In this document: piece after piece, positions 36,482 through 44,859 of the stretch | Position numbering within the stretch: position 1 is the first letter of the stretch | How the letters are laid out: each line of letters opens with the position of its first letter | Assembly (NCBI GenBank): GCA_028694645.1 | Contig: JAQVKM010000003.1 | Location: forward strand, 65,297 to 129,296 | Origin: Bacilli bacterium | GTDB taxonomy: Bacteria > Bacillota_I > Bacilli_A > RF39 > UBA660 | Direction of reading: 5' to 3' | Length of the DNA stretch: 64,000 nt | Translations under genes and position numbers: made by a program | The notes under the pieces: model-generated | Database searches by the model: none | Told to the model about the DNA's origin: nothing | The model's input: the letters and a program-made list of their open reading frames with translations, nothing else

Positions 36482-36701
36482 GTTTAATCTTCCTTTCAGG
36501 TACTGGATCATATCCACCTTTAAAAAATGGATTACATCTTAATATTCTTAAAATAGCTAAAATGCTTCCCTTTATTGCTCCATATCTTTCGATAGCTTCT
36601 ATTCCATAATTAGAACATGTTGGAATATGTTTACAGTTATCATGAAAGCTTCCAGGTATTTTTTGATAAAATTTTATTAAATTAATCAATATTTTTTTCA
36701 T
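36468..36701 (-). CDS. yidD: Membrane protein insertion efficiency factor YidD
   Basis: 77 residues. LINLIKFYQKIPGS, CKHIPTCSNYGIEAIERYG, KGSILAILRILRCNPFFKGGYDPVP: all signature positions including the three Cys. A small amphipathic membrane-associated protein that assists YidC. Here it is not beside rpmH/rnpA/yidC but precedes and overlaps a lipoprotein gene by 14 bases. Confidence 0.95.
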   Translation of the reverse strand: MKKILINLIKFYQKIPGSFHDNCKHIPTCSNYGIEAIERYGAIKGSILAILRILRCNPFFKGGYDPVPERKIKHEKM

Positions 36702-36749
36702 TCTAACACCAATATCATTATACTAAATTTTTAAAATTTATACAACAAA

Positions 36750-36770
36750 AAAAGGGGTAATTCCCTATTA
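36750..36770 (-). terminator. Terminator of the 36768-37520 pilin (weak)
   Basis: Leftward AGGG / CCCT short hairpin followed by seven T, abutting the stop codon. Confidence 0.5.
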
Positions 36771-37520
36771 ATTGCAAGCCGATGATGCAGCTATTGTATC
36801 ATATGTTGTATTTTTATAATATTTTGTAAATGTATCTGCATTTTGATAAATTGTTGTATTTCCAGTGTCATCTGTATATAAATCATCTAAATAATTAATA
36901 TCAATAAACATCTTAGAAGTTTTTTCTCCTTTATCAAATGTTGTATATATTCCTTTTCTTGTATATAAAATATCATATAGTGCTTTATAATTTGTATTAG
37001 ATAAATCAAAACTAGTTGTATTATCTTCATTTTGATTAATAATTGATATATTATCTATTTCTCTAACTAAGATATTGTTTTCAAAGTAATAAGTAACATT
37101 ATTATCATATTTAACACTATTTTGTAATTTAGTTGTTGTACAAGATTTTGTTTTATATATTATTCCACTTGTTGATGTACATTCATCTACTAATGATGTT
37201 GTATATCTATTATTTCCTGTCATAACAAGTTTTATTAATTTGTTTTCTGAAATATTATCTAAATCAAGTGCTACTAAATTATTATCGGTTAGTGTTTTGA
37301 CGTATACACAGGCTATATTCCCCATTTTATATGGAAAATCATTAGCATTATTTCTTACATAATTTTTAGCTGCTGAATAAACTAAACTTAATTTATATTC
37401 ATCAATTTGTTCTTCACTTTTTTCAAATTGATTTAAAAGAAGTGGATATGATATTGATACAACTAGTGCTAATAAAACTATTACTCCTAATAACTCAGCT
37501 AATGTAAATCCTTTTTTCAT
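36768..37520 (-). CDS. Type IV prepilin-like protein, divergent leader
   Basis: 250 residues from the ATG at 37520, after AGGTGG; the longer frame would hide the leader. Leader MKKGFTLAELLGVIVLLALV differs from the other nine pilins (A-E-L-L-G). The remainder has KNYVRNNANDFPYKMGNIACVYV, a Cys pair (DECTS, KSCTT) and an Asn/Thr-rich C-terminus ending AASSACN. The gene follows the LCP gene on the same strand but has its own promoter. Confidence 0.82.
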   Translation of the reverse strand: MKKGFTLAELLGVIVLLALVVSISYPLLLNQFEKSEEQIDEYKLSLVYSAAKNYVRNNANDFPYKMGNIACVYVKTLTDNNLVALDLDNISENKLIKLVMTGNNRYTTSLVDECTSTSGIIYKTKSCTTTKLQNSVKYDNNVTYYFENNILVREIDNISIINQNEDNTTSFDLSNTNYKALYDILYTRKGIYTTFDKGEKTSKMFIDINYLDDLYTDDTGNTTIYQNADTFTKYYKNTTYDTIAASSACN

Positions 37521-37536
37521 TCTACCACCTATGTTA

Positions 37537-37565
37537 ATTTTATAATAAATAAAATTCAATGTCAA
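37537..37565 (-). promoter_or_regulatory. Promoter of the 36768-37520 pilin
   Basis: Leftward perfect TTGACA, 17-base spacer, TAAAAT. Confidence 0.7.
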
Positions 37566-37579
37566 TTTAATAATTAATA

Positions 37580-39583
37580 TTATTCAGTATCTTCTGTTGT
37601 TGTTTCATTTGTTTCTTCTTCTATTGTTGTATTTGTTGGTTCTTCTTCATTATCTATTGTTGTAGTTGTTTCTTCATTATCTGTTTTTTGATTATTTGTT
37701 GTTGTATTTGTTGTAGTTGTTGTTTCTTCTTTTAACAACACTGTTAAAGTTACTGTTTTAATATTACTAAGAGAAGTTCCTACTGCATAATTTTGTTTTA
37801 TAACAGTTCCTACTTTTCCACTACCACTATATACATATTTAAATGAAAGTGTTATTCCTAATTTTTTAGCTGTTGAACGAGCTTGTAACTCACTATCCCC
37901 TGTAAAATCAGGTAATGTTTGATAAGATGGTAATTCCGAGTAATCTCCTTTACCAATAACTGTTTCTTCATATGGTTCATCAATAACAAAACTAAATTCT
38001 TTTATTACTTCCGGTTCTTGTAATCCCAAATTAATTTTCATAGCTTCTGTAACATCAGCAATACTATCTTCATAAATAACATAATTATATAATGTAAGTC
38101 CTAAATATGAATCATATATATAAGCATCTACCCCACTTAAATATAATCTTTGCATGCTAATTAAATCTTCAACATTTTCACCACTACTTTTAGTAATTAT
38201 ATCTTTACCAATATTATATAAAGATAAAATTTCACTTGTTGCCATATTTGTTTCCATATTACTACTGATTGTATCTAATAGTTCATAAACGGTATTTAAA
38301 TTACCAATATTTTTAAGTTTATTTAAAACTGCTTTTAAAACCTCTTGTTGATGTTGTCCTCTAATAAAATCATTACTTGTATAATTAGTCCATTTAGAAC
38401 TACAATAAGTTGGATTTGGATGTCTATTTCTAGCATAAGCTAAAGCTTGTTCTCCAGTTAACGTTTGTAATCCTTTTTCAATATAAATAGTGTTTGTTCC
38501 CCACTCTCTATTACTGTTTTGTTCGCATAAACTATAAGGAACATCAATTTCAACACCACCTAATGAATCAACTATTTTAACTAATCCTTTAAAATTTATT
38601 TTTACATAATAATCAATATCAACTTGTGTATAATTTTCTATTGTTTTTATCATACAATCTTCTCCATACCATGCGGCATGAGTTATTTTATTTTCTCTTT
38701 GATTATCAAAACATGCTATTGGTACATAAGAATCTCTTGGGATACTTAAAATAGTTGTTGATAATGTACTAGGATTGAATGTCAAAAGCATTAAAGAGTC
38801 TCCATTAAATACACCTTGTGATATATCTTCTGCTTCTGAGTCAACTCCCATTAATAATATAGTAAATGGTTCAGTTAATGATTTATTAGTATTATTTTCT
38901 TTTTTGACTGTTTTTTCTTTTGTATAAATTATTTTTGTTGTTTCTGTTAAATTATCTAATTCGTCATCTTCTGTATTTTGAAACATATAAGTATATGTTG
39001 TTGGAGCAAAAATATAATCTACTTCTTTTTCTATTAAAGCTTTTATTAATAAAACATAATTATCATATTCAACTATTTCATTATCTAATTTTTCTTTTTT
39101 AATTATTTCTTTTGGTAAAACATTACCATCTACACTCGTTTCATCTGATAATATTCCTACTTTAGCATCTTCAATATCGTTAATATTATCAACTTTATTA
39201 TCTGATAGTGTTATCAAACTTGAAGAATAAGTTGTTGTATCAGATGATAATTTTGTTATTGTACTATATGCTTTAATTATAAATGATCCAGATACTATTA
39301 AAGCTATACTATATAAAATAACAAAAATAAAATGAATGATAAATTTTTTACTTTTTTTTCTATATGATTTTAAATATGTTATTAATAATGTTATCCAAAG
39401 TAATATTAAAATAAATATAACTAAATATCTAACTGTATTTTCTATCCCTGTTAATAATATTAAACCATATGCTAAAAAAAATGTTCCAAATGTATTTAAT
39501 ATTATCATAGCTAATAACTCTATAAATTTTCTTTTATTTTTTCTTTTAAGCTTTTTTTCATTTAATTCTGTCTTATTTTTCAT
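37580..39583 (-). CDS. LytR-CpsA-Psr family protein with solute-binding-like insert and PASTA-like tail
   Basis: 667 residues. Three N-terminal membrane segments (~20-105). Residues ~115-225 resemble a small solute-binding fold (IEDAKVGILSDETSVDGN, YVLLIKALIEKEVDYIFAP). The LCP domain, ~240-480, has LLMGVDSEAED, NGDSLMLLTFNP, ILSIPRDSYV, KITHAAWYG, YVKINFKGLVKIVDSLGG and TGEQALAYARNRHP, the Arg/Asp set that transfers wall polymers to peptidoglycan. Residues ~540-615 look like one PASTA unit (LPDFTGDSELQARSTAKKLGI, GTVIKQNYAVGTSL). The last ~50 residues are Thr/Glu-rich. Promoter TTGTTT-17-TATAAT at 39610-39638. Confidence 0.9.
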   Translation of the reverse strand: MKNKTELNEKKLKRKNKRKFIELLAMIILNTFGTFFLAYGLILLTGIENTVRYLVIFILILLWITLLITYLKSYRKKSKKFIIHFIFVILYSIALIVSGSFIIKAYSTITKLSSDTTTYSSSLITLSDNKVDNINDIEDAKVGILSDETSVDGNVLPKEIIKKEKLDNEIVEYDNYVLLIKALIEKEVDYIFAPTTYTYMFQNTEDDELDNLTETTKIIYTKEKTVKKENNTNKSLTEPFTILLMGVDSEAEDISQGVFNGDSLMLLTFNPSTLSTTILSIPRDSYVPIACFDNQRENKITHAAWYGEDCMIKTIENYTQVDIDYYVKINFKGLVKIVDSLGGVEIDVPYSLCEQNSNREWGTNTIYIEKGLQTLTGEQALAYARNRHPNPTYCSSKWTNYTSNDFIRGQHQQEVLKAVLNKLKNIGNLNTVYELLDTISSNMETNMATSEILSLYNIGKDIITKSSGENVEDLISMQRLYLSGVDAYIYDSYLGLTLYNYVIYEDSIADVTEAMKINLGLQEPEVIKEFSFVIDEPYEETVIGKGDYSELPSYQTLPDFTGDSELQARSTAKKLGITLSFKYVYSGSGKVGTVIKQNYAVGTSLSNIKTVTLTVLLKEETTTTTNTTTNNQKTDNEETTTTIDNEEEPTNTTIEEETNETTTEDTE

Positions 39584-39609
39584 ATTTTCCTCCTTAAAGG
39601 CACTAATTA

Positions 39610-39638
39610 ATTATAACCTTTTTTTTATTATTAAACAA
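39610..39638 (-). promoter_or_regulatory. Promoter of the LCP gene
   Basis: Leftward TTGTTT, 17-base spacer, TATAAT, 26 bases before the start codon. Confidence 0.65.
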
Positions 39639-39717
39639 TATTTCAAAATTATTTTTTTGTTATTTCACATACTTTACATTTTGTTTATATTTATTATTTA
39701 ATAATCTTATTTATAAT

Positions 39718-39743
39718 AAAAACAACTTTTTAAGTTGTTTTTT
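39718..39743 (-). terminator. Terminator after the 39834-40124 gene
   Basis: AAAAACAACTT / AAGTTGTTTTT hairpin with T runs on both sides. Nothing else is evident in the 39584-39833 gap except the LCP promoter. Confidence 0.7.
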
Positions 39744-39833
39744 AAGTAATTAACTTTTATATAACTGTAAGTCATATTTTTTTTATATAATTATTAACTT
39801 TATCAGCTATATTTAATTGACTTTTTTTAATTT

Positions 39834-40124
39834 CTATTTTGTGCAAGATCCTGTTGTATAAGTAGTAAACCAATTAGCAAATTCATTAATATATGCTTCC
39901 ATACCCATATCTTTAGCTACTGCTTTTTGAGCATCCATATCATATGTTAAATTAGAAGCTGTATATCCTGTAATTGTTTTTTCATTATACATAATAGTAA
40001 TATTACCTTTTTCTGATTTACAAACTAATTTTTTTGATGTTGCTGAAACAATTAAAAATATAACTAAAAACAAAATTATTATACCTAATACTATTCCACC
40101 AAAAATCATTAAAAACTTCTTCAT
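39834..40124 (-). CDS. Small membrane-anchored protein, unknown
   Basis: 96 residues from the ATG at 40124, with AAGGAGTGAG upstream. One N-terminal membrane segment (MIFGGIVLGIIILFLVIFLIV), then an outside domain with two Cys (KLVCKSEKGNITI, TTGSCTK) that could form a disulfide. Single gene. No family recognised; similar short anchored proteins are common in gut Firmicutes. Confidence 0.6.
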   Translation of the reverse strand: MKKFLMIFGGIVLGIIILFLVIFLIVSATSKKLVCKSEKGNITIMYNEKTITGYTASNLTYDMDAQKAVAKDMGMEAYINEFANWFTTYTTGSCTK

Positions 40125-40262
40125 TTTACTCACTCCTTATTGTATTTATTATATCATATAAATTTAAATTTACAAGTTTTTTTATTTCTAAAAATTTGAG
40201 TTATTCTTAATATATATCATAATAGCTAGGTTTACAAAATATGGATTAACATTTGCTAAAAT

Positions 40263-41117
40263 TTATATCATTTTTACTATGTTATTTTTATCAATCTCAT
40301 AAGAACCAAATGCTTCAATACTTAATTTTTTTATTAATTCTATTTTTTCATATTGCTCTATCAATGATTTAACTATTGTTCCTTCAGAATCAATAATTGG
40401 TATTTCTTTTTTTTCTTCTTTTAAAGTTTCTAAAATTAATTCATAATTATCAATTGACTTGATAAAATAACTTTTATCTATAGTTAAAAGTTGATTATGC
40501 AATATCTGACTACTAAGTAGTCCATATTTATTAAAAATCATAAAATAATTAAAATATTCTTCTAGAGTATCTTCTATTTTATGTCTAAATAATAACATTT
40601 TTTTAAGAAAATCATCTAAAGAAATTATTCCCAATTTATATTGTAAATAATATTTATATTCCAATAATTCGGTTTTTATATCTGCTCCTGAATTACATAT
40701 ACCCAAAGAATATTTTTTTATATCTATATCACTTGTTGATATTATTTCATATTTTAATTTTCCTTTACTTAAATAAATATTGTGGTCATTCATAATTTCC
40801 TTATCCAAAACAAAAGCAAAAGAACTCATAGCTAATTCAAAACCATAAGATGGTGCTTTAATGCTTTCTGGCATAAATTTTGTAAATAAAGAACTACCCG
40901 GATTATAAGCAAGCGATATCTCATTTTCATTATTCCAACTGTCATAAGATTTCTTATAATGTTTACAATAAGTTCTAAGTGATGAATTTTCTCTTATTAT
41001 ATAGCCAACATTGATAATATCTCGTAACCTATTAAGTTGAATTTTTTGAATATTATTATCAAAGGTTTCATTTAGAATTCCGTGATAGATAGAATTTAAC
41101 ATATCTATTTCCTTCAT
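40263..41117 (-). CDS. Protein of unknown function downstream of the structured RNA
   Basis: 284 residues from the ATG at 41117 (MKEIDMLNSIYHGILNETFD), chosen for TTGGAGGAAATAAT upstream. Soluble, no signal, helical, one Cys pair (TYCKHYKKSYDSW, SLGICNSGADIK). No reverse transcriptase, nuclease or Avd-like motif. It sits about 100 bases beyond the terminator of the structured RNA, on the same strand. Confidence 0.55.
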   Translation of the reverse strand: MKEIDMLNSIYHGILNETFDNNIQKIQLNRLRDIINVGYIIRENSSLRTYCKHYKKSYDSWNNENEISLAYNPGSSLFTKFMPESIKAPSYGFELAMSSFAFVLDKEIMNDHNIYLSKGKLKYEIISTSDIDIKKYSLGICNSGADIKTELLEYKYYLQYKLGIISLDDFLKKMLLFRHKIEDTLEEYFNYFMIFNKYGLLSSQILHNQLLTIDKSYFIKSIDNYELILETLKEEKKEIPIIDSEGTIVKSLIEQYEKIELIKKLSIEAFGSYEIDKNNIVKMI

Positions 41118-41214
41118 ATTATTTCCTCCAATGAGGAATATAATAACACTTGTTAATATTTTTTTCAAGGAAATAATTTTATTTTATAAGCTTTCAATTA
41201 TATTTCTAAATCAA

Positions 41215-41465
41215 AATTAAAAACCCGAAGCATTTTAAATGTTCGGGTTAAATTACATATGGAGCGTTAAAGTTCCCAGTACGACAACTCTTAACAATAT
41301 TAAATAAATGGTAATCTAATACTAACTAAATTTTGAATAAATCGGAAGTCATCTGTTGCAAGGAACTTGCATGAGATGACTACCTTTAACGGAAAAAAGC
41401 ATAGCATTTTTTCCTATTACAAGCGTGCCTAAAGTCACACTTGCTCCCACTTACGATTCCAGTTT
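41215..41465 (-). ncRNA. Unidentified structured RNA (~240 nt) with its own terminator
   Basis: No frame is open here, yet four strong helices nest leftward. 1) A CAAGTGTG/CACGCTTG hairpin (41420-41443). 2) A GGAAAAAA/TTTTTTCC hairpin (41391-41414). 3) AGTCATCT/AGATGACT (41347-41381) enclosing TGCAAG/CTTGCA. 4) A long-range GTTAAAG/CTTTAAC (41384-41390 with 41266-41272), closed by GGAG/CTCC (41444-41447 with 41261-41264). It ends in a GC-rich terminator hairpin. The region is less AT-rich than flanking spacers. It is not tmRNA, SRP RNA, RNase P, a T-box or a tRNA by its motifs. It could be transcribed with the pilin gene upstream. The raiA-type or another known ncRNA family is possible, but I cannot confirm it. 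Confidence 0.65.
41217..41250 (-). terminator. Terminator of the structured RNA
   Basis: Leftward AACCCGAA / TTCGGGTT with a 12-base loop followed by TTTTTAATTTT. It is the strongest GC stem in its surroundings. Confidence 0.85.
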
Positions 41466-41519
41466 TATTTCTTCATTCCTTTTTATTATCTTCTCTTGAT
41501 TTAATCTCTTATATCTATT

Positions 41520-42623
41520 TTAGAGATTAGATTTTAAGATAGTTATAACTGGGCGCACACCGTCGCCCGTGTCTACGCCGTCGTAGTTCAAGAAGCCGTA
41601 CCTATACACGAACCAAGCGCGGCTAGTAATGCCAGAGACAGCTGTAGATGTCCAGTACCCATAGTTACTTGCATCAGCAATATTGCATCCGTAACTTGTA
41701 CAACCATTTGTGTAATCAAATAACCAATCATAATTACTTGCTCCAGTTGTAGTTGCAGTTTGCGTTTGACTATTACTATCTAAATAAAACCAATTTGAAA
41801 TTGTGGCTGTAGCCTCTACAAAACTACTATTTCCTGTTATTGTTGCTATTTCTCCTGCTGTTATTAGTCTAGCTTTATATGTATTATAATTTATAGTATA
41901 TGTTGCAGTTCCATTGCTTACACTATAACTATCTGTTCTTGTTGGTACTCCTGCCCATGAACTTGTATCAGTTTGAAGTTGTGTCATTACGTTTGTTGGG
42001 CCACTTACATTACTTCCGGTAGAATTCCATGCTACAGTAGCTGTTGTATTATGATCTAGTATCAAATTAACTGTATCACTAGATTCATTATCATTAAATG
42101 TATACCATTTCATACATCCTGTTTTTGTTCCTGTTGTACTTACGGCTTCTCCTGATGTACATGTAAGTCCAGTTACTGGATTAAAGTATATCGCTGTACC
42201 ATTTGCATATACTACTGTTGTTTCATTAGATACATTATTACAATTGTCTGCTTCTACATTTGCTTTTTTACCATCATAACTTATTTCATAATTATTTATA
42301 CATAGTGTTGCATTTGTTACTGTCCCTTTTTCTGATATTGTTACTGTTCCTAATGTTGGGTAAGTTCCTTTTATTGTTACTTTATATGTATCTTTTAATT
42401 CATCTACATTATATGTTCCTTTTAATATAGATGGATTTTTTTGTATTTCATTAAATACTGTTTTTGTTTCTACAGTTTCAATATAATTATATGCACTAGC
42501 CTCTGCTGCTCCTCTTTTAGCTTTCGTTATAATTCCTAGAATCATTGGTGTTGCTATTAAAGCTATTATAGCTAGTATTACTATTACTGCTAATAGTTCA
42601 ATTAATGTAAATCCTTTTTTCAT
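41520..42623 (-). CDS. Type IV prepilin-like protein with C-type-lectin-like tail; candidate DGR target
   Basis: 367 residues, leader MKKGFTLIELLAVIVIL. Residues ~80-120 (VTISEKGTVTNATLCINNYEISY) match the pilin at 1692-3323. The C-terminal half has CMKWYTFNDNESSDTVNLIL, YKARLITAGEIATITG, YDWLFDYTNGC, NYGYWTSTAVSG, RAWFVY and GVRPVITI, the order of the DUF1566/C-type-lectin fold used by diversity-generating retroelement targets. The last ~110 bases before the RPV end (41553-41660) are GC-rich and rich in NNC codons, unlike the rest of the gene. Promoter TTGACT-17-TATAAT. No signs of frameshift. Confidence 0.85.
   Translation of the reverse strand: MKKGFTLIELLAVIVILAIIALIATPMILGIITKAKRGAAEASAYNYIETVETKTVFNEIQKNPSILKGTYNVDELKDTYKVTIKGTYPTLGTVTISEKGTVTNATLCINNYEISYDGKKANVEADNCNNVSNETTVVYANGTAIYFNPVTGLTCTSGEAVSTTGTKTGCMKWYTFNDNESSDTVNLILDHNTTATVAWNSTGSNVSGPTNVMTQLQTDTSSWAGVPTRTDSYSVSNGTATYTINYNTYKARLITAGEIATITGNSSFVEATATISNWFYLDSNSQTQTATTTGASNYDWLFDYTNGCTSYGCNIADASNYGYWTSTAVSGITSRAWFVYRYGFLNYDGVDTGDGVRPVITILKSNL
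41550..41660 (-). other. GC-rich, NNC-codon-rich segment: candidate DGR variable region
   Basis: Within codons spanning 41553-41624 I count 44 G/C in 72 bases and 14 NNC codons of 24, in a gene that otherwise prefers NNT and NNA. NNC strings are what A-directed mutagenesis of AAC template codons leaves. The segment lies at the standard VR place: the end of a lectin-like domain, just before an invariant GVRPV. Confidence 0.6.
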
Positions 42624-42650
42624 AAATTCTCCTATTTCTATTCTATTTTT

Positions 42651-42679
42651 ATTATAGAATGATATATTCTATAAGTCAA
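42651..42679 (-). promoter_or_regulatory. Promoter of the candidate DGR-target pilin
   Basis: Leftward TTGACT, 17-base spacer, TATAAT. Confidence 0.8.
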
Positions 42680-42711
42680 ATTTTTTTTATTTTATTTGAC
42701 ATTTTATTTAC

Positions 42712-42741
42712 TAAAAAAACAGATTATAAAAATCTGTTTTT
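42712..42741 (-). terminator. Terminator of the tRNA-Cys/tRNA-Gly transcript
   Basis: AAAACAGATT / AATCTGTTTT hairpin with a T run. Confidence 0.85.
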
Positions 42742-42750
42742 AATTACATA

Positions 42751-42825
42751 TGGAGCAAGTGAGCAGAATCGAACTGCCGTCTCAGCCTTGGCAAGGCCGC
42801 ATACTAACCGCTGTACTACACCTGC
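42751..42825 (-). tRNA. tRNA-Gly (GCC)
   Basis: 75 nt. Acceptor GCAGGTG pairs with CACTTGC (one G-T pair). Loop CTTGCCAAG gives anticodon GCC. CCA encoded. Confidence 0.93.
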
Positions 42826-42861
42826 AAAATAAAACTGTTTACACAGTTATAATATATATAT

Positions 42862-42935
42862 TGGAGGGCCTAGTCGGATTTGAACCAACGATCAGGGAGT
42901 TGCAGTCCCACGCCTTACCACTTGGCTATAGACCC
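42862..42935 (-). tRNA. tRNA-Cys (GCA)
   Basis: 74 nt. Acceptor GGGTCTA pairs with TAGGCCC (one T-G pair). Loop CTGCAAC gives anticodon GCA. CCA encoded. Confidence 0.93.
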
Positions 42936-42948
42936 ATCGAGTAAATTA

Positions 42949-42977
42949 ATTATAACAAAAAACATAATTCATTTCAA
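42949..42977 (-). promoter_or_regulatory. Promoter of tRNA-Cys/tRNA-Gly
   Basis: Leftward TTGAAA, 17-base spacer, TATAAT, 13 bases before tRNA-Cys. Confidence 0.8.
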
Positions 42978-43002
42978 TATTATTTTATGATTTTTGAATA
43001 AT

Positions 43003-43725
43003 TTATTTACAATTTGTTATAAATATAAAACGATCTTTATTTGATAAATCTTTTTTTATATCTATTTTTATATTATTTAAGTATTTTAAAGCTAAAGTTT
43101 TAATATCTAAAGCTTGCTTATATCCTATTTCAAATGCAATTAAAAACTTGTCATTTAAATTACTTTGACATTTGCTCAATATATCCTCATAATATTTTAA
43201 ACCATTATTATCAGCATATAAAGCAATAGAAGGTTCATTATTTTTTACTATTTCTTCTATTTTTTCATCATATGATATATATGGTGGATTAGATATAATT
43301 ACATCATATCTTTTATCAATGTTATTTAACATATCATTTTGAATAAAATTTATTTTAACATCATTTAATAAAGCATTATTTTTAGCTATATCCAAAGCAT
43401 TATTAGATATATCTATAGCATCCATATTACAATCAATTTGTTTTTTTAATGTAACAGCTATACATCCACTACCTGTTCCTAAATCAACAATATCTATTTT
43501 TTTATTAAATATTTTTTGTATATATAATATTGTATTTTCAATTAATTGTTCTGTTTCAAATCTTGGTATTAAAACATTTTTATCTATCTTAAAATTATAT
43601 CCATAAAAATCAACATTACCTACTATATATTGAACAGGTTCTTTATTTTCAAGTCTTTTTAAACCATCAATTAAATCTTTTGAATTTAAATATTTTTTTA
43701 AATATTCAACATCTTTAATGTTCAT
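43003..43725 (-). CDS. prmC: Release factor glutamine methyltransferase
   Basis: 240 residues, slightly short at the N-terminus (family ~275-285). VQYIVGNVDFYGYNFKIDKNVLIPRFETE and the AdoMet fold VDLGTGSGCIAVTL with the NPPY motif (ISNPPYISYDE) identify PrmC, which methylates the Gln of GGQ in RF1 and RF2. Start ATG overlaps the prfA stop (TAATG), with AGGAG upstream. Confidence 0.94.
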   Translation of the reverse strand: MNIKDVEYLKKYLNSKDLIDGLKRLENKEPVQYIVGNVDFYGYNFKIDKNVLIPRFETEQLIENTILYIQKIFNKKIDIVDLGTGSGCIAVTLKKQIDCNMDAIDISNNALDIAKNNALLNDVKINFIQNDMLNNIDKRYDVIISNPPYISYDEKIEEIVKNNEPSIALYADNNGLKYYEDILSKCQSNLNDKFLIAFEIGYKQALDIKTLALKYLNNIKIDIKKDLSNKDRFIFITNCK

Positions 43726-44780
43726 TATTCTCCTCTTAATTTACGAGCTTGATCTTCTGTAATTAATGCTTCAATTACTTTATCAATATCACCATTCATC
43801 ACTCTATCCAATGTATTTAAAGTAAATCCTATTCTATGATCTGTTACTCTATTTTGTGGATAATTATAAGTTCTTATTTTTTCAGAACGATCTCCAGTAC
43901 CTATTTTACTTCTTCTTTCGGCACCCATTTCTTTATCTCTTTGTTCTGTTTTTAAATCGTACAATCTTGTTTTCAAAACTTTTATAGCTTTTTCTTTATT
44001 TTTTATTTGTGATCTTTCAGTTTGAGAATACACAACTAACCCTGTTGGGATATGTGTAAGTCTTACAGCGGAATCTGTTGTATTAACTCCTTGTCCACCA
44101 CACCCACTTGATCTTGTTATATCTATACGAACTTCATTCATGTCTAATTCATAATCAATTTCTTCTGCTTCTGGCATTACAAGTACTGTAGCGGTTGAAG
44201 TATGTACTCTTCCTTGCGTTTCGGTAACTGGAACTCTTTGAACTCGATGAGCTCCTGATTCATATTTTAATTTAGAATAAACATTTTCACCCTTAACTAA
44301 AAAACTTATTAATGAATATCCTCCAGCTTCTGCATGTTCTTCTTCTAATATTTCAATTTTCCAATCATTTTTTTCACATAGTTTTTTATACATATCAAAT
44401 AAATCACCAGCAAAGATATTTCCTTCATCTCCACCTGCAGCTCCTCTTATTTCAACGATAACATCTTTACCATCGTTTGGATCTTTAGGCAATAAAAGAA
44501 TTTCAATTTCACTATTTAATTGAGATAAAGCCTGCGTACTTGATTCTAATTCTTCTTTAGCCATTTCTCCTAAATCCGGATCTTTAATCATTTCTTTAGC
44601 TTCATCTATTTGTTTTGTTAATTTTTTATATTCTTGATATGCTTCATAAGCTTCTTTCAATCCAGCTTGTTCTTTTGTTCTTTTTAATGTTTCTTTAATA
44701 TTTGATATAATTTCTGGTTGCATTAATTCTTCGTTTATTTCATTATATCTTTTTTCTATATTAGATAATCTTTCTATCAT
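43725..44780 (-). CDS. prfA: Peptide chain release factor 1
   Basis: 351 residues from the ATG at 44780 ([14 protein letters not shown]), chosen for GAGGTGAAATTT; an earlier GTG overlaps the site. GGQ loop [22 protein letters not shown] and the RF1 PxT-type motif region ([18 protein letters not shown]) decide RF1 over RF2. Ends peptide synthesis at UAA and UAG. Co-transcribed with prmC. Confidence 0.96.
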   Translation of the reverse strand: MIERLSNIEKRYNEINEELMQPEIISNIKETLKRTKEQAGLKEAYEAYQEYKKLTKQIDEAKEMIKDPDLGEMAKEELESSTQALSQLNSEIEILLLPKDPNDGKDVIVEIRGAAGGDEGNIFAGDLFDMYKKLCEKNDWKIEILEEEHAEAGGYSLISFLVKGENVYSKLKYESGAHRVQRVPVTETQGRVHTSTATVLVMPEAEEIDYELDMNEVRIDITRSSGCGGQGVNTTDSAVRLTHIPTGLVVYSQTERSQIKNKEKAIKVLKTRLYDLKTEQRDKEMGAERRSKIGTGDRSEKIRTYNYPQNRVTDHRIGFTLNTLDRVMNGDIDKVIEALITEDQARKLRGE

Positions 44781-44835
44781 AAATTTCACCTCATTGACTA
44801 AATAAGATTATACTATAATTATATTAAATAGGCAA

Positions 44836-44856
44836 GAAAAAAGAAGCTTTGCTTCT
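44836..44856 (-). terminator. Terminator of the 44860-45384 gene
   Basis: Leftward AAGAAGC AAA GCTTCTT hairpin followed by TTTT. Confidence 0.8.
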
Positions 44857-44859
44857 TAA

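Noticed and set aside
41160-41216. Promoter or small gene between the structured RNA and 40263-41117
   Set aside because: AT-rich, no -35/-10 pair with proper spacing that I could defend.
41215-41465. The structured RNA as the template repeat of a local DGR
   Set aside because: I found no stretch resembling the GC-rich end of the pilin gene and no reverse transcriptase or Avd-like gene within the window. The downstream 284-residue protein has no such motifs.
42750-42944. Small rightward open frame across this stretch
   Set aside because: It is the antisense of the tRNA-Gly and tRNA-Cys genes; no Shine-Dalgarno or coding character.
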